Shown here piece after piece: positions 8,387-17,770 of a stretch of 64,000 bases of DNA (positions within the stretch are counted from its first letter, which is position 1; every line of letters begins with the position of its first letter). Origin of the DNA: CAYRYU01 sp964428355. GTDB lineage: Bacteria > Muiribacteriota > Ozemobacteria > Ozemobacterales > Ozemobacteraceae. The position numbers and the translations under genes were made by a program. Below the pieces are notes generated by a model. That model did no database searches, was not told where the DNA came from, and saw nothing but the letters and a program-made list of their open reading frames with translations. The stretch is taken from the NCBI GenBank assembly GCA_964428355.1, contig CAYRYU010000008.1, forward strand, positions 62,001 through 126,000, read 5' to 3'.

Positions 8387-10799
8387 CCTTCGCCTCCCCC
8401 ATTCCGGGGTTTTGTGGAACCTCCTCCGGCCGGAGGGGGGCCTTCCCGAGTCGCGACTGCGTCCTTCGCTGTCGNNNNNNNNNNNNNNNNNNNNNNNNNN
8501 NNNNNNNNNNNNNNNNNNNNNNNNNNNNNNNNNNNNNNNNNNNNNNNNNNNNNNNNNNNNNNNNNNNNNNNNNNCCTCCTCCGGCCGGAGGGGGGCCTTC
8601 CCGAGTCGCGACTGCGTCCTTCGCTGTCGAAACTGCGTCCCTCGCTGTCGCAAGGGCGTCGGCAAAGGTCGGGTTCCCGAGAACGAACGACCGGATCAGA
8701 CCCGGAAGTCGCGTTGGAACACCTTCCGGAGTTGCGGTTTCGACCCCGAAGAAACGCCCTATCTCGCCAAGGGCCGTTCGAACGAGCGCTTCCGCGTCCT
8801 TTCCCCCGGCCAACAGCTTTCGTCTGCAAAGCACGCCCGTGAGGTCGGAGACGGTCATTCCGTCCCCGGCAAGTGCGAGGTGGCAGACGATGGGAGTCAG
8901 TATCTGGGGAACGGATCCGACTTTCAGCCTCTGGAGCAGTTCTTCCTGGTATGCCTCGAGGGACGGGGGAAGGCGGGTCCCAAGATCGAAGGAGCGGATC
9001 CTGCGTTCCCGGACATCCCGGACGAACAGGTCGATGTACAGCGGCAGTCCTTCTGACACCCGTGAAAGACGGTCCTCGAAGGTGCCATCGAATCTGGATG
9101 CTTCCTCCCGGTGCCAGGTTTCATGGCTTTTTAGCCATCCCCGCGCAAGATTCCCGATCCCCTCCTTCACCATCGCGGAGACTTCTCCCGGAGTCAACGG
9201 CGGAAGACCGGAAGGGCCGAATACCCGCGTGACGTTTTTCTCCTCGAGGAACCCACCCAGTTCCGGACACTCCCGGCCCGCACAAACCCATACCGTCCTA
9301 CCGAGAGCCTGCCTGGAGAATGGGAAATTTCCCGGGAAGGTCGGCTCGAGGCGGCAAATCTCGTCCAGACCGTCCAGAAGGAACAGTATCGGGGAACCCC
9401 CGGGGTGCTCCTGAAGGCAACCCTGGAGAATGAGCTCCAGATCGTCGGTTGTTCTTCCTTCAGGATCCTCGGGCAGTTTTCCCAACCTTTCGAGGGAAAG
9501 AAGGCAAAACCCCCGTACCGGATCGATATTCGCCCCCGCTTCGAAACGGAAGGGGACGACGTAAGAAAACCCGGTATCCGGATCGCTTCCGGCCAGGTAG
9601 CCGGCCATGAGAGCGGACATGACCGTGGATTTGCCAACCCCGGCTGGCCCGCCTGCCCAGATCACCCGCCGGCACCCATCGGACCCGGAGTCCCGGATCG
9701 CATCCCGGACGCATCGGCGTACACGCTCAATCGCTTCATTGCGTCCGACCATTTTGGCTGATTGTGTCAGGATCGTTTTCGAGATGTTTCGGGCCCAGGA
9801 AAACCGGCTTGGAAGTGGTGAAAGATGGAAGAATGAGACGAAATCCGCGTGGGAAGGGGCTGTCGAAATGGTGACCGGAATCTCCTCCGAGCCTATGGGG
9901 AGCATCTCTGGGCCTTCCCTGCCGACCCGGATGAACATCCCCAGCCGGGGTCGTGTATCCGATCCCGGTTCCAATCCGGGTTTCGGGGCTTCGAAGTTGA
10001 ACAGGGGCCAGAGGCTCCAGATTCCCTCAGGGCTTCGGAGGAAAACCCTTCCGGGAAGTTCAGGGAGGCTGGGCAACCCGGGTTCCGGTTCGGGAACGCC
10101 GCGATCATTTTGGGAAAGACCGTGAAGGAGGGTCGTGGAGCCGTCGGCTTTGACCGCGATCAGATGGAAACGGGAGAACCAGGAGGATGCCAGGGACAAT
10201 CGTTCGAAAGGAGGCTGGAAGCGGAGGGCAAGCTGGTGGGCTTCCGCCCGCTTGATGTCGCCATGCGCGAGACGATTCCGGACCCGGACGAGAGTATCAC
10301 CGCTTTCTCCGGAGCCGGGTTTTCCGAAAAGGTCATCCAGGCAAGGAGCGAAACGAGAGCTGAGCTCCGGTAACAGCGAACCGGGTTTTCCCGAAAGCCT
10401 GCGATCGTTTGCCAGGGTCCGGAAGAAACGAAGCCAGTCCCCGAGGAGTGGGGCATGGATGCGGTTCTGGATCGCTTTGGGCGCGGTTCCCGCTTCTCCC
10501 AGTCCGATCATGGTGAGGAACTTGAGAAGGGCCTCGACGAACTCGCAGAGGCTCCACAACCGGAGAATCGGGCTATGACGTTCCCCGAGATGATTCGCCA
10601 GCGGAACGGCAAGGACCATCGGGAGGGCTTCGGGATCAGGGATTTCCCCGGAGGATCTCGGGAAAGCCCACTCAGGAAATACGGTCCCACATGCCGCGCA
10701 GAACCAACCCGCGGAAGATGGCCGATCACGGAAGCCGGCCTTTCCCCGAGGCCAGAACTCGACATTGGCCTGGCATGGACAGGGTTTTTTGACCGTCAT
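8383..10799 (-). CDS. Zinc-ribbon / HEPN-like / STAND NTPase, short form without WD40 (interrupted by scaffold gap)
   Basis: The frame starts at ATG 10799 with GGAGGGG just upstream. It carries paired cysteines (C7, C9, C34, C37), a helical domain with R174-N-R-L-A-H179 (Rx4H, HEPN-like), Walker A GGPAGVGKST (383-392) and Walker B ILFLLDGLDE (471-480). It is a paralogue of the following gene. A 100-N gap (8475-8574) interrupts it, but the 55 bases on each side of the gap are identical. Collapsing them gives a 753-aa protein ending in TGA at 8383-8385, overlapping the next ATG by ATGA. The C-terminus replaces the WD40 propeller with 7-residue repeats (ALATARD / AVSTAKD / AVATREG) and a Gly/Pro-rich tail. 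It is the first gene of the operon. The short C-terminus could still be wrong if the gap hides sequence. Confidence 0.8.
8420..8629. repeat. 55-bp direct duplication flanking scaffold gap 1
   Basis: Bases 8420-8474 and 8575-8629 are identical over all 55 positions, with exactly 100 N between them. The unit contains the perfect palindrome CCTCCGGCCGGAGG and one 21-nt repeat unit of the coding sequence. An exact 55-base identity at both contig ends is the signature of an unmerged de Bruijn overlap (k=55), so the true sequence probably has a single copy and no gap. Confidence 0.85.
8475..8574. other. Scaffold gap 1 (100 N), probably zero-length
   Basis: Run of 100 N. Because its flanks are the same 55 bp, removing 155 bp joins the two contigs and keeps the first STAND gene open to a TGA that overlaps the next start codon. 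Confidence 0.85.
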
Positions 10800-10850
10800 C
10801 GACTCCCCTCCGATCAGCTTGGCGATTCTACCACGGGAAGTCGGAGTACA

Positions 10851-10859
10851 TGCTAGACT
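10851..10859 (+). promoter_or_regulatory. Putative extended -10 of the radical SAM gene
   Basis: TGCTAGACT fits TGnTAnnnT and lies 24 bp before the first possible start codon, in the 84-bp divergent region. No TTGnnn is found 17 bp upstream (the bases there are CCACGG), so this is an extended -10 call only. Confidence 0.35.
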
Positions 10860-10883
10860 GTTCCCGTTCGATTTCGGAGATCC

Positions 10884-11918
10884 ATGAAAGGAACGACCAT
10901 GGCCAAAAAACTCGATCTTCCGCCCCTCCAGGGAGGCGGGCTCGCGGTTGGATGGAAATGCTCCTCACGTTGTCGGCACTGTCTGTACGGTTCCGGACCA
11001 CACCGGTTGGACGGGAAACCAACGGAAGGAAAGGGAGTCGACTCCCTCCTGGACATGTGCGCAGAAAAGGGTGGAGATGCGGCCTGGCACATTGGCGGCG
11101 GCGAGCCATTCCTCGACATCCCGCTTCTTCGCCGCGTGATCGAGGGGTTCACGCGTCGCGGGCTCAACCTCGAGTATGTTGAAACCAACGCGTTCTGGGC
11201 CCTCGACCAGACCTCGGCGGAAAAAACGTTGCGCGAGTTGGCCCCTTTCGGACTCCGGAGCCTCCTGGTCAGCCTTTCTCCTTTCCATGCCGAGTTCGTT
11301 CCCTTCAACAGGACCGCGAACCTGATCCGGGCCGCGGAAAACACCCTCCCGAACGGCGCATTCATATGGATTCCGGAGTTTTGCGAGGATCTCCGGGGCT
11401 TCGATCCCGAAAGGACGATCGACCTCGGGAAACTCCTGAAGGAAATGGGCGACGAGTACGCGCTCGGGATCGTCCGGCGTTACCACCTGGTTCCTCTCGG
11501 CCGGGCGGGGCGGTTTCTCGCTGCCCACGGCCGGATACGGCCATGGGACGAGCTCGTCGGGGACGCCCCATGCCGTTCCCGCCTCCGGGATACCTCGCAC
11601 TTCCACGTCGATGGTGATGGAAACTACATTCCCGGGCTTTGCGCCGGTCTCGCGATCCCCTTCTCCCGGATAGGCCGCGAACTGGACATGGATGGGTTTC
11701 CCGTTCTCGGGCTGCTGGCGGACGGGAAGCTGGCCGATCTGAAAACCCTTGCTGACAGGCATGGTTTCAAGCCAGCGGTGGGATACTCCTCCGCCTGCGA
11801 TTTCTGCCTTCACCTTCGGTTTTTCCTCGCGACCACGCTTCCCGGAGAGTTCCCCGAACTGAAACCGGATCAGTTCTACTCGGCGGATTCCGTTCCGGGT
11901 TTCCCGCTTCCAGCCTGA
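10884..11918 (+). CDS. Radical SAM protein with C-terminal cysteine cluster
   Basis: 344 aa from ATG 10884. An in-frame ATG at 10899 has a better-spaced AAAGGA and may be the true start. The radical SAM cluster motif CSSRCRHC (C26, C30, C33) is followed by the SAM-binding GGGEP at 71-75. C-terminal cysteines (GDAPC, GLCAG, CDFCLH) resemble a SPASM/twitch-type auxiliary cluster. The enzyme would cleave SAM to a 5'-deoxyadenosyl radical. The substrate cannot be read from sequence. No small precursor-peptide gene is visible next to it. It is divergent from the STAND operon and convergent with the glycosyltransferase gene, so it is probably monocistronic. Confidence 0.88.
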   Translation: MKGTTMAKKLDLPPLQGGGLAVGWKCSSRCRHCLYGSGPHRLDGKPTEGKGVDSLLDMCAEKGGDAAWHIGGGEPFLDIPLLRRVIEGFTRRGLNLEYVETNAFWALDQTSAEKTLRELAPFGLRSLLVSLSPFHAEFVPFNRTANLIRAAENTLPNGAFIWIPEFCEDLRGFDPERTIDLGKLLKEMGDEYALGIVRRYHLVPLGRAGRFLAAHGRIRPWDELVGDAPCRSRLRDTSHFHVDGDGNYIPGLCAGLAIPFSRIGRELDMDGFPVLGLLADGKLADLKTLADRHGFKPAVGYSSACDFCLHLRFFLATTLPGEFPELKPDQFYSADSVPGFPLPA

Positions 11919-11924
11919 TTCCAG

Positions 11925-11949
11925 GGTAGAAGGTCTGGAAAAGTCTACC
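11925..11949. terminator. Weak bidirectional hairpin between convergent genes
   Basis: GGTAGA and TCTACC form a 6-bp stem around a 13-nt loop between two convergent stop codons. The hairpin reaches into the stop of the glycosyltransferase gene and has no long T tract, so termination is only a possibility. Confidence 0.3.
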
Positions 11950-12685
11950 GCTTTCCCGATTCGCAAATCTGGCGGCGTTTCCACCTGAAGAGGGAGCGAA
12001 GGACCCTCATCGAATCCCGGAGAGGGCGGAAGGAACTCCTTCCCGAAAGTCCGCTGAAATAGACTGTCCCGATGCCGACTTCCTCGACGGGACAACACTT
12101 TTCGTTTACCGCGAGCAGCATCTCCATCTCGAACTCGTACCTGCTCGAGCGAAGTGTCAGGAAGTCTCTTGCCAGGGTGATGGGGATCCCACGCAGGCCG
12201 GACTGCGTATCCAGCCAGTCGCCACCGCCGCAAGTCCTGACAAGTTCCCTGATGATGAGGTTTCCCCAGCGGTTCCTGGGGGGAACGCCGGGTCCGAAAT
12301 CCCGGGAGCCGATCCGGAAGGTCGATGGATCCGTTGCCATCTTTCCCGCCAGAAGCAGAATGTCGGTTATCAGGTGCTGCCCGTCGGCGTCGGCGGTGAC
12401 GATCGCCTCGATCCCGGGAAACTCACGCAGGACATGACGGAACCCGGTCTTCAATGCCCGGCCCTTGCCCTGGTTCCGGGGATGCCTGATGAGCGTCGTT
12501 CTTTCGCAGCGGCAAATCTCTGAGAGGATTTCCTGCCCCTCCGCTCCCGACCCGTCGTCGACCACGACCACGCGGGAACAGCGGGCGACGGTGAGTCCCC
12601 TGACGAGGTCGAGCAGGTGGTGCCCGGGATCCAGCGCGGGAATCAGGAACGCGATCCGGGCGAAGTCGTCTGGTTCCGGTGTCAT
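11945..12685 (-). CDS. Family 2 glycosyltransferase (dolichyl-phosphate mannose synthase-like)
   Basis: 246 aa from ATG 12685, which overlaps the TGA of the upstream TPR membrane gene (ATGA). GT-A signatures are clear: the N-terminal strand ends in VVVVDDGS (D43, D44), NQGKGRALKTG follows, and the metal-binding DAD with DGQH is at 99-104. Length matches DPM1-like family 2 transferases that charge polyprenyl-phosphate with a sugar. No transmembrane segment is obvious, so it acts at the cytosolic membrane face. Coupling to a TMTC-like GT-C candidate suggests it makes the lipid-linked sugar that the neighbour transfers. That pairing is inferred. Confidence 0.88.
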   Translation of the reverse strand: MTPEPDDFARIAFLIPALDPGHHLLDLVRGLTVARCSRVVVVDDGSGAEGQEILSEICRCERTTLIRHPRNQGKGRALKTGFRHVLREFPGIEAIVTADADGQHLITDILLLAGKMATDPSTFRIGSRDFGPGVPPRNRWGNLIIRELVRTCGGGDWLDTQSGLRGIPITLARDFLTLRSSRYEFEMEMLLAVNEKCCPVEEVGIGTVYFSGLSGRSSFRPLRDSMRVLRSLFRWKRRQICESGKR

Positions 12686-14475
12686 CCCCCTCCACCCGTC
12701 GCCGAGGCAACCGAAGGCATCGGAGGGGAATCGAGTGCCTCCAGCTCCCGGATTCCGTTTTCCAGCCACACCTGGGCGGGGTTGTTTTCCTTTTTCGCGG
12801 CCAGCGAAAGGCGGTATCGGTTGAGCGCCTCCTCCAGTTGGGAACGCGCGAGTTTGGAGTCCCCCGCCGCCCTCGCGATCAGGAACTTCTTGTAGGCCAT
12901 CGTCCCGAGGTTGGAAAGGATCAGGTCGTTGCCCGGAGCGAGCGAAAGGCCGCGGTTGAGAACGGCTTCGGCGTCCGCGAACCTGTTCGCCTCCAGATAG
13001 CATGCCCCGAGGTTGGCATAACCTCGCATCTTTCGGGGGCTCTTCGCGACGACGTCCTCCCAAAGGCTGGTTTCACTCCACCAGACGAAGTTTCTCCTGA
13101 AAGTCAGGATGGAAAAGACCATCCCGACACCGATGAGGAGGATCACGAGGTTTCTTCGTTGCGAACCCGCGAAGAATGGAAGCAGGGCGACGAGCGAAAA
13201 AACCGTGATCCACGCGCCCGGCGAAGGCAGGTAGACCCGATGCTCGTAGATCACGTCGACGATCGGAATCAGACTGGACTCCGCGGAAATGGTGACATAG
13301 AACCAGAGAATACCGAAAGCCGCGAACCTCCACAGCCGGGCCTTTTCCGGATCGGCGGAATCGCCCGCGGTCGGGCTTTTCAGGACCGTCCAGGCCGCGG
13401 TAAGGATGAAACAGAGATGACCGACGAAGGGGAAGAATGCTCTCGGGTCGGTGACCGCGGAAAGGATGGGAAAATCGTGATCGAAGTTCTGTCCCGCGGG
13501 GAAAAAGAGCATGCGGATGTAGGTCCCCACAACCGCGAACTGGGTGAACAGGTAATCCGACCGTGACATGGACGTGAGGATCTTCGTCTGCGCGTCGAAA
13601 TCACCCGGTTGGCTTCCGAGGTAAGCATAGGGAAGGATTCCGAGGGTCAATGCGAAGGGCGCGAGAACCGCGAGCCGCCGCTTCCATGAGGCGTTGAAGA
13701 ATGTCAGTTCCACCGCGGCAAGGGCGAGGGGAATGGTGAATGCATTCTCCTTCGTCTTCATCGCGATTACCACTGAAACGAATGCCCCGAAAAGTGATGG
13801 AAAGCAGGATTCCGATCGTTCCTGACGTATCCTGCCCGAAATGTACAAGACAGTTGCGACCAGGTAGAATGTGGTGACGAGGGATGCGAACCTCTGGACG
13901 ATGTATGTGACCGCCTGTGTCTGAAGGGGGTGGCAGGCGAAGAAGAAGGCAGTGAAGAAAGCGACGAAGGCCTTGGTTTCCCCGCCCGGGTCGCCGGGGT
14001 CCGTTCCCTCGGGGTTCATCTTCGGGGCACTGAAGGCGAGCATGACCAGGGAATACACCAGGAGCGTGTTCAGGATGTGGATGAGGACGTTCACCAGGTG
14101 GAAACCGAAAGGATCGAGGCCGCCCGCCGCTACGTTCGCGGCGAAGGAGAGGAAACCCGCGAACCTGAGCTGGAAATCCCGGTAGAACCTGTCTTGCTTC
14201 GCTTTGTCCAGGTCCGTGAAGGCTGAGAAGTCCTTGAGGAGCGGGTTCGCCGTGATGTTCCGGATGTCGTCGAAAACGAATGGTACCCGATACGAATTCG
14301 AGTAGATCAGGCTGACGAGGAAAGCGAGAAACAACCCGTGGACGAGCGGATGTGCGAAAATCTGATGGGGCGCGGGTTTCGGACCGGCTGTCCTGTCCAG
14401 GGAAAGCCGGACGGCCGCCTCCCCCGCGGGTTCTGTCCTTCGGGGGGGGCTTTCGGGCAACCTCTGGTCATTCAC
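12682..14475 (-). CDS. Polytopic membrane protein with C-terminal TPRs (TMTC/GT-C-like)
   Basis: 597 aa with a GTG start at 14475 and a weak ribosome site. After about 40 polar residues there are roughly ten hydrophobic segments. The first exoplasmic loop carries FVFDD, as in TMTC-type GT-C mannosyltransferases, and a His/Pro pair lies in ACHPLQTQAVTY. The last ~140 residues are TPR-like (YANLGACYLEANRFADAEAVL, and LILSNLGTMAY). The layout, membrane glycosyltransferase followed by TPRs, matches bacterial TMTC-like proteins. It is coupled to the DPM1-like gene, consistent with lipid-linked sugar transfer to extracytoplasmic proteins, possibly the lipoprotein encoded just upstream. The enzymatic role is inferred. 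Confidence 0.8.
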   Translation of the reverse strand: MNDQRLPESPPRRTEPAGEAAVRLSLDRTAGPKPAPHQIFAHPLVHGLFLAFLVSLIYSNSYRVPFVFDDIRNITANPLLKDFSAFTDLDKAKQDRFYRDFQLRFAGFLSFAANVAAGGLDPFGFHLVNVLIHILNTLLVYSLVMLAFSAPKMNPEGTDPGDPGGETKAFVAFFTAFFFACHPLQTQAVTYIVQRFASLVTTFYLVATVLYISGRIRQERSESCFPSLFGAFVSVVIAMKTKENAFTIPLALAAVELTFFNASWKRRLAVLAPFALTLGILPYAYLGSQPGDFDAQTKILTSMSRSDYLFTQFAVVGTYIRMLFFPAGQNFDHDFPILSAVTDPRAFFPFVGHLCFILTAAWTVLKSPTAGDSADPEKARLWRFAAFGILWFYVTISAESSLIPIVDVIYEHRVYLPSPGAWITVFSLVALLPFFAGSQRRNLVILLIGVGMVFSILTFRRNFVWWSETSLWEDVVAKSPRKMRGYANLGACYLEANRFADAEAVLNRGLSLAPGNDLILSNLGTMAYKKFLIARAAGDSKLARSQLEEALNRYRLSLAAKKENNPAQVWLENGIRELEALDSPPMPSVASATGGGG

Positions 14476-14497
14476 TATCGATCAACCCAACAAACCG

Positions 14498-14515
14498 GGG
14501 AGGCAATTCCTCCCT
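14498..14515 (-). terminator. Possible intrinsic terminator after the NHL lipoprotein gene
   Basis: GGGAGG / CCTCCC stem with a 5-nt loop starts at the stop codon of the NHL gene. On the minus strand it is followed by the T/G-rich GGTTTGTTGGGTTG. The stem is short and the T tract imperfect, so partial read-through into the next gene 38 bp away is likely. Confidence 0.4.
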
Positions 14516-17500
14516 ATTTCAGAAGAATTGCGCTGTTTCCTCCGGCAACATATACGTAGCCCGAGGAATCCACCGAGAGGCTTTGGGGGATGGTATAGGT
14601 TCCGCTCCGATCCGGGGTTCCGAAACTCTCGAGCAGGACCCCGGCGGAGTCGAATTTCATGATGTCCGGTCCGGAGGTGACGCATTTCCCGATATAGACA
14701 TTTCCCGAAGAGTCGATCGCGACGGACTGGGGATGCTCCACCGAAGAACCCGGCGAGAACGTCGAGTCGAGGGTTCCATCGGGCTTGAACCTTCCCACGA
14801 CGTTGTCCGAGGTCCCGGTGTAGATTCCATAGATGTACCCGGAGGAATCGATCGCGATGCTGCTCATAAACTGCCCGGTGTTTACATTGCCCACGTTGGT
14901 CCCGTTGCTGTCGATCTTCTGAACCTTCGGCGGAAAGGAGTTGTCCTGAAGATAGATGTACCCGTTCTGGTCGATGGCGAGGTTGGTAGGGTTCGTCACG
15001 ATGAGTGATGAGCCCCAGTTCTGGAAGTTTCCGGAGGAATCGAACTTCAGGACCCGGTTCTGTACATTGTCGGAAACGTAGAGATAGCCCGAGGAATCGG
15101 AAACCATCCCCATCGGGGATTGCAGGGACCCGCCCCCGGTTCCGCTCCAGGTCTTGACGAATGTTCCGGCGGAGTCGAAAACCTGGACCCGGGTGTTCGC
15201 CCTGTCGAGAATGTAGACATATCCCGAGGAATCGAAGGAGAACCCTGCCGGTTCCCGGAACTGTTGGGGAGCTCTTCCGTCGGTGCCCAGGAGACCGGCA
15301 TACGTGCCGGCGGAGTCGAACTTCTGGACCCGGCCGTTGCCTCCGTCAGCCACGTAGAGATAACCGGAAGAATCGATGACGATTCCGCACGGATACCTGA
15401 CCTGTCCTGCATTCGTTCCCTGCGAAAGCATCGTTTTCGTTTTTTCCCCGGCCGGATTGTACACTCCGATGGTGTTATCCCACCGGTTCGCGACATAGAA
15501 GTTCCGGCTCGAATCGAGGGCCATGCCCCATGGTCCGCTGAGGCCGGAAGTGATGAAGTTGGCGAAACTCCCGTCTGCGGCCATCGTCTGGACCCGGCCG
15601 CCGTTCGCGGAATCCGTCACGTAGAGCATGTTCGAAGATTCACCGTAGAGGAGGATATTGGGGTAATTGAACTGTCCCGGGATCGTTCCCTGAGAACCGA
15701 GGTAGACCGGATTCGCCAGATTCGAATCGTACTTCGCGAGTCGGTGGTTCCCGGAATCGGCAACGAAGACATACCCCAGCTTGTCGATCGCGATCCCCCC
15801 CATGTCACCGAACTGCCCCGCGCCGGTTCCCTTGCTCCCGGTTTGGGAAAGGTAGACTCCGGAGGAATTGAATTTCTGGAGACGATAGTTGTAATGGTCA
15901 GTTATGTATAGATTTCCCGATGAATCGATGGCGACCGCTTCCGGGCCGTTCAACTGACCGTTTCCGGATCCAAAAGTGCCTATGCTCGAAACGAAGGCTC
16001 CCGACGAATTGAACTTCTGGACGCGGTGGTTTCCCTGGTCGGCGATGTAAATGTAGCCCTGGGAATCGGAAACCATTCCGTTCGGATCCTTGAACCGGCC
16101 GGGAAGAACGCCGGACTCGCCGAAATATCGCGCAAAAACCGGAACCGAGGTAACCAAAACCGTTATCGGTGTGGATTCGCCGGTTCCAAAAAGATTGTCT
16201 GTCGTGCGGGCAAATAACTGCCACATTCCGTTGGTGGTGGGTGTCCAGACGGCCTGGTAGGGGGCCGACGTGTCCTTTCCGATGTAGCTGACCGCGCCTT
16301 CGGAATTCCTGACGAAGAAGTCGACCCATTGGATTGTCCCGTCCTGGTCCTGGGCGGTGGCGGTGATGGTCGTTTCGGTTCCCTTCTTGAGCGAGGTTCC
16401 GGAGGTGGGGGCGGTTACCGCCACGGTCGGGGATGAGTTGTCCGTAACGGGGGTCTGCGTGGGGAACTCACCGATACCCTGGTCGGGAGTGAGGCCGACA
16501 TACGTTATCAGGCCGGAATTCACGTCCTGGAGACCCACCCCGATTTGTTCGACGCCCTGGACTTTGATCAATCCAAGGTTAGCGAAGGTTTTGTCCTTCT
16601 GGTTCTCGAAGTATTTTTTCCAGACCAGGCCGGTTTCATCGCTCGAACCGGTGGGGGACTGGGTCGAACCCGAGGTGGAGCCGCTCCAGCAGAAGACGAC
16701 GGGGCATCCCTTGCCGGTGTGCCAACCCCCGATGACGAGGTTTCCATTGTCGAGGAAGAGAACCTGCTTGCAGATTCCCGGGTTCTTCACCCAGGCGATC
16801 AGGTTCCCGTTCGCCATATCGATCTTGCCGATGGCGAAGATGTCGCTCTTCGTCTGTTTCCAGGCCAGGAAGCCCGTTCCGTTGCGGCCGTTCCGGATGA
16901 CGTGGTGTACCGCGATCTCCTCGGCGGGGGTGTTCCACCACTCCCCTGTCGTGAAGTAATCTGCCGTGTTTTTTTGCCAAAGCGGAGTCTGGTCGGTTTT
17001 GAGAACGCTGACCGTCTTTCCGTCCTGGCTGACAGTGAACCTGACAAGGGACTGGGGGTTGAGTGTGGTGATGAACGTGTCGGTCGAACGGTCGTAGATG
17101 TCGGCGCTGGGTGAAGCTCCCGGTGGGGGAAGGAGCGGCGTGACCGATTGGTGTATCTGGGCGACCATCTGCGGGGATGCCGTGCGAAGGAGTGGAAGAT
17201 CCCGGATGATTGTCTCGAAAACGTGCGCCACGATGTCCCGGGGGTCGCCGAAGCCTGAAGGGACGAGCTCGATGACGTTTTCCCCCTGCGTGAGGTCGCG
17301 AGCCCCTCTGAAACGCGAATACCCCGCGTAGTACCCGTTGTTGATGACGACCCGCCCCAGCGCCGCATGGAGGGGAAGGCCGTTGAAGGTTGCGCTTGCT
17401 TGGCCGTTCCCGTCGGTTTTCGAGGTCATGTTCAAGGTGACCGAGGGATTGTCGGGGTTCGTCGGATTCGCGAGGACTATCTGGAAATCGACCTCTATTC

Positions 17501-17708
17501 CAGCGATTCCCGCCTTCACATCGGGAACGATCGAGGCCGAAGTTCCGGACGGTTGGCCCGGTATCACCAACCGGAAGCTCACGTTCGCCTGGCCGGTGGT
17601 AGCTGCGGGACCTGTTCCGGGGGTGAACGAATCTTCCGATTGATTCCAGAAACAACCGGTGGCAAGGAGCAGAAGAAGTCCGAGGAAAAGCAGCGATACG
17701 CGCGACAT
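14514..17708 (-). CDS. Surface lipoprotein with Ig-like domain and NHL-repeat propellers
   Basis: 1064 aa. The ATG at 17708 is chosen because it has TTGGAGGGGG upstream and begins a signal peptide with lipobox LLATGC (Cys19). Order: lipid anchor; a ~400-residue module beginning TTGQANVSF that is shared with the 1789-aa lipoprotein at 43.8 kb; a bacterial Ig-like domain (VAVTAPTSG through TTDNLFG); then roughly eleven NHL repeats of ~45 residues with the recurrent core DSSGYIYVAD / NHRVQKF, enough for about two six-bladed propellers. Such propellers bind proteins or glycans at the cell surface. It is the first gene of a three-gene minus-strand cluster with the TMTC-like and glycosyltransferase genes, so it might be their substrate, which is an inference. 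Confidence 0.88.
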   Translation of the reverse strand: MSRVSLLFLGLLLLLATGCFWNQSEDSFTPGTGPAATTGQANVSFRLVIPGQPSGTSASIVPDVKAGIAGIEVDFQIVLANPTNPDNPSVTLNMTSKTDGNGQASATFNGLPLHAALGRVVINNGYYAGYSRFRGARDLTQGENVIELVPSGFGDPRDIVAHVFETIIRDLPLLRTASPQMVAQIHQSVTPLLPPPGASPSADIYDRSTDTFITTLNPQSLVRFTVSQDGKTVSVLKTDQTPLWQKNTADYFTTGEWWNTPAEEIAVHHVIRNGRNGTGFLAWKQTKSDIFAIGKIDMANGNLIAWVKNPGICKQVLFLDNGNLVIGGWHTGKGCPVVFCWSGSTSGSTQSPTGSSDETGLVWKKYFENQKDKTFANLGLIKVQGVEQIGVGLQDVNSGLITYVGLTPDQGIGEFPTQTPVTDNSSPTVAVTAPTSGTSLKKGTETTITATAQDQDGTIQWVDFFVRNSEGAVSYIGKDTSAPYQAVWTPTTNGMWQLFARTTDNLFGTGESTPITVLVTSVPVFARYFGESGVLPGRFKDPNGMVSDSQGYIYIADQGNHRVQKFNSSGAFVSSIGTFGSGNGQLNGPEAVAIDSSGNLYITDHYNYRLQKFNSSGVYLSQTGSKGTGAGQFGDMGGIAIDKLGYVFVADSGNHRLAKYDSNLANPVYLGSQGTIPGQFNYPNILLYGESSNMLYVTDSANGGRVQTMAADGSFANFITSGLSGPWGMALDSSRNFYVANRWDNTIGVYNPAGEKTKTMLSQGTNAGQVRYPCGIVIDSSGYLYVADGGNGRVQKFDSAGTYAGLLGTDGRAPQQFREPAGFSFDSSGYVYILDRANTRVQVFDSAGTFVKTWSGTGGGSLQSPMGMVSDSSGYLYVSDNVQNRVLKFDSSGNFQNWGSSLIVTNPTNLAIDQNGYIYLQDNSFPPKVQKIDSNGTNVGNVNTGQFMSSIAIDSSGYIYGIYTGTSDNVVGRFKPDGTLDSTFSPGSSVEHPQSVAIDSSGNVYIGKCVTSGPDIMKFDSAGVLLESFGTPDRSGTYTIPQSLSVDSSGYVYVAGGNSAILLK

Positions 17709-17770
17709 GGGTCCCCCTCCAAAGAAATTCCCGAGAACCTTTTCAATAGACAGATTTTGCCGAGGCTGTA

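Noticed and set aside
8140..9414. Long plus-strand ORF opposite the STAND genes
   Set aside because: It spans the N gap and lies antisense to well-supported domains. Codon content is low-complexity Arg/Ser/Pro, typical of a GC-rich shadow.
10965..12233. Minus-strand ORF antisense to the radical SAM gene
   Set aside because: The plus-strand frame has intact radical SAM cysteines and a promoter; the antisense frame has no motif.
14514..16100. Regular short repeats resembling a CRISPR array
   Set aside because: The repeated GAGGAATC-type units are spaced ~135 bp and encode the DSSG core of NHL blades, inside a coding frame.
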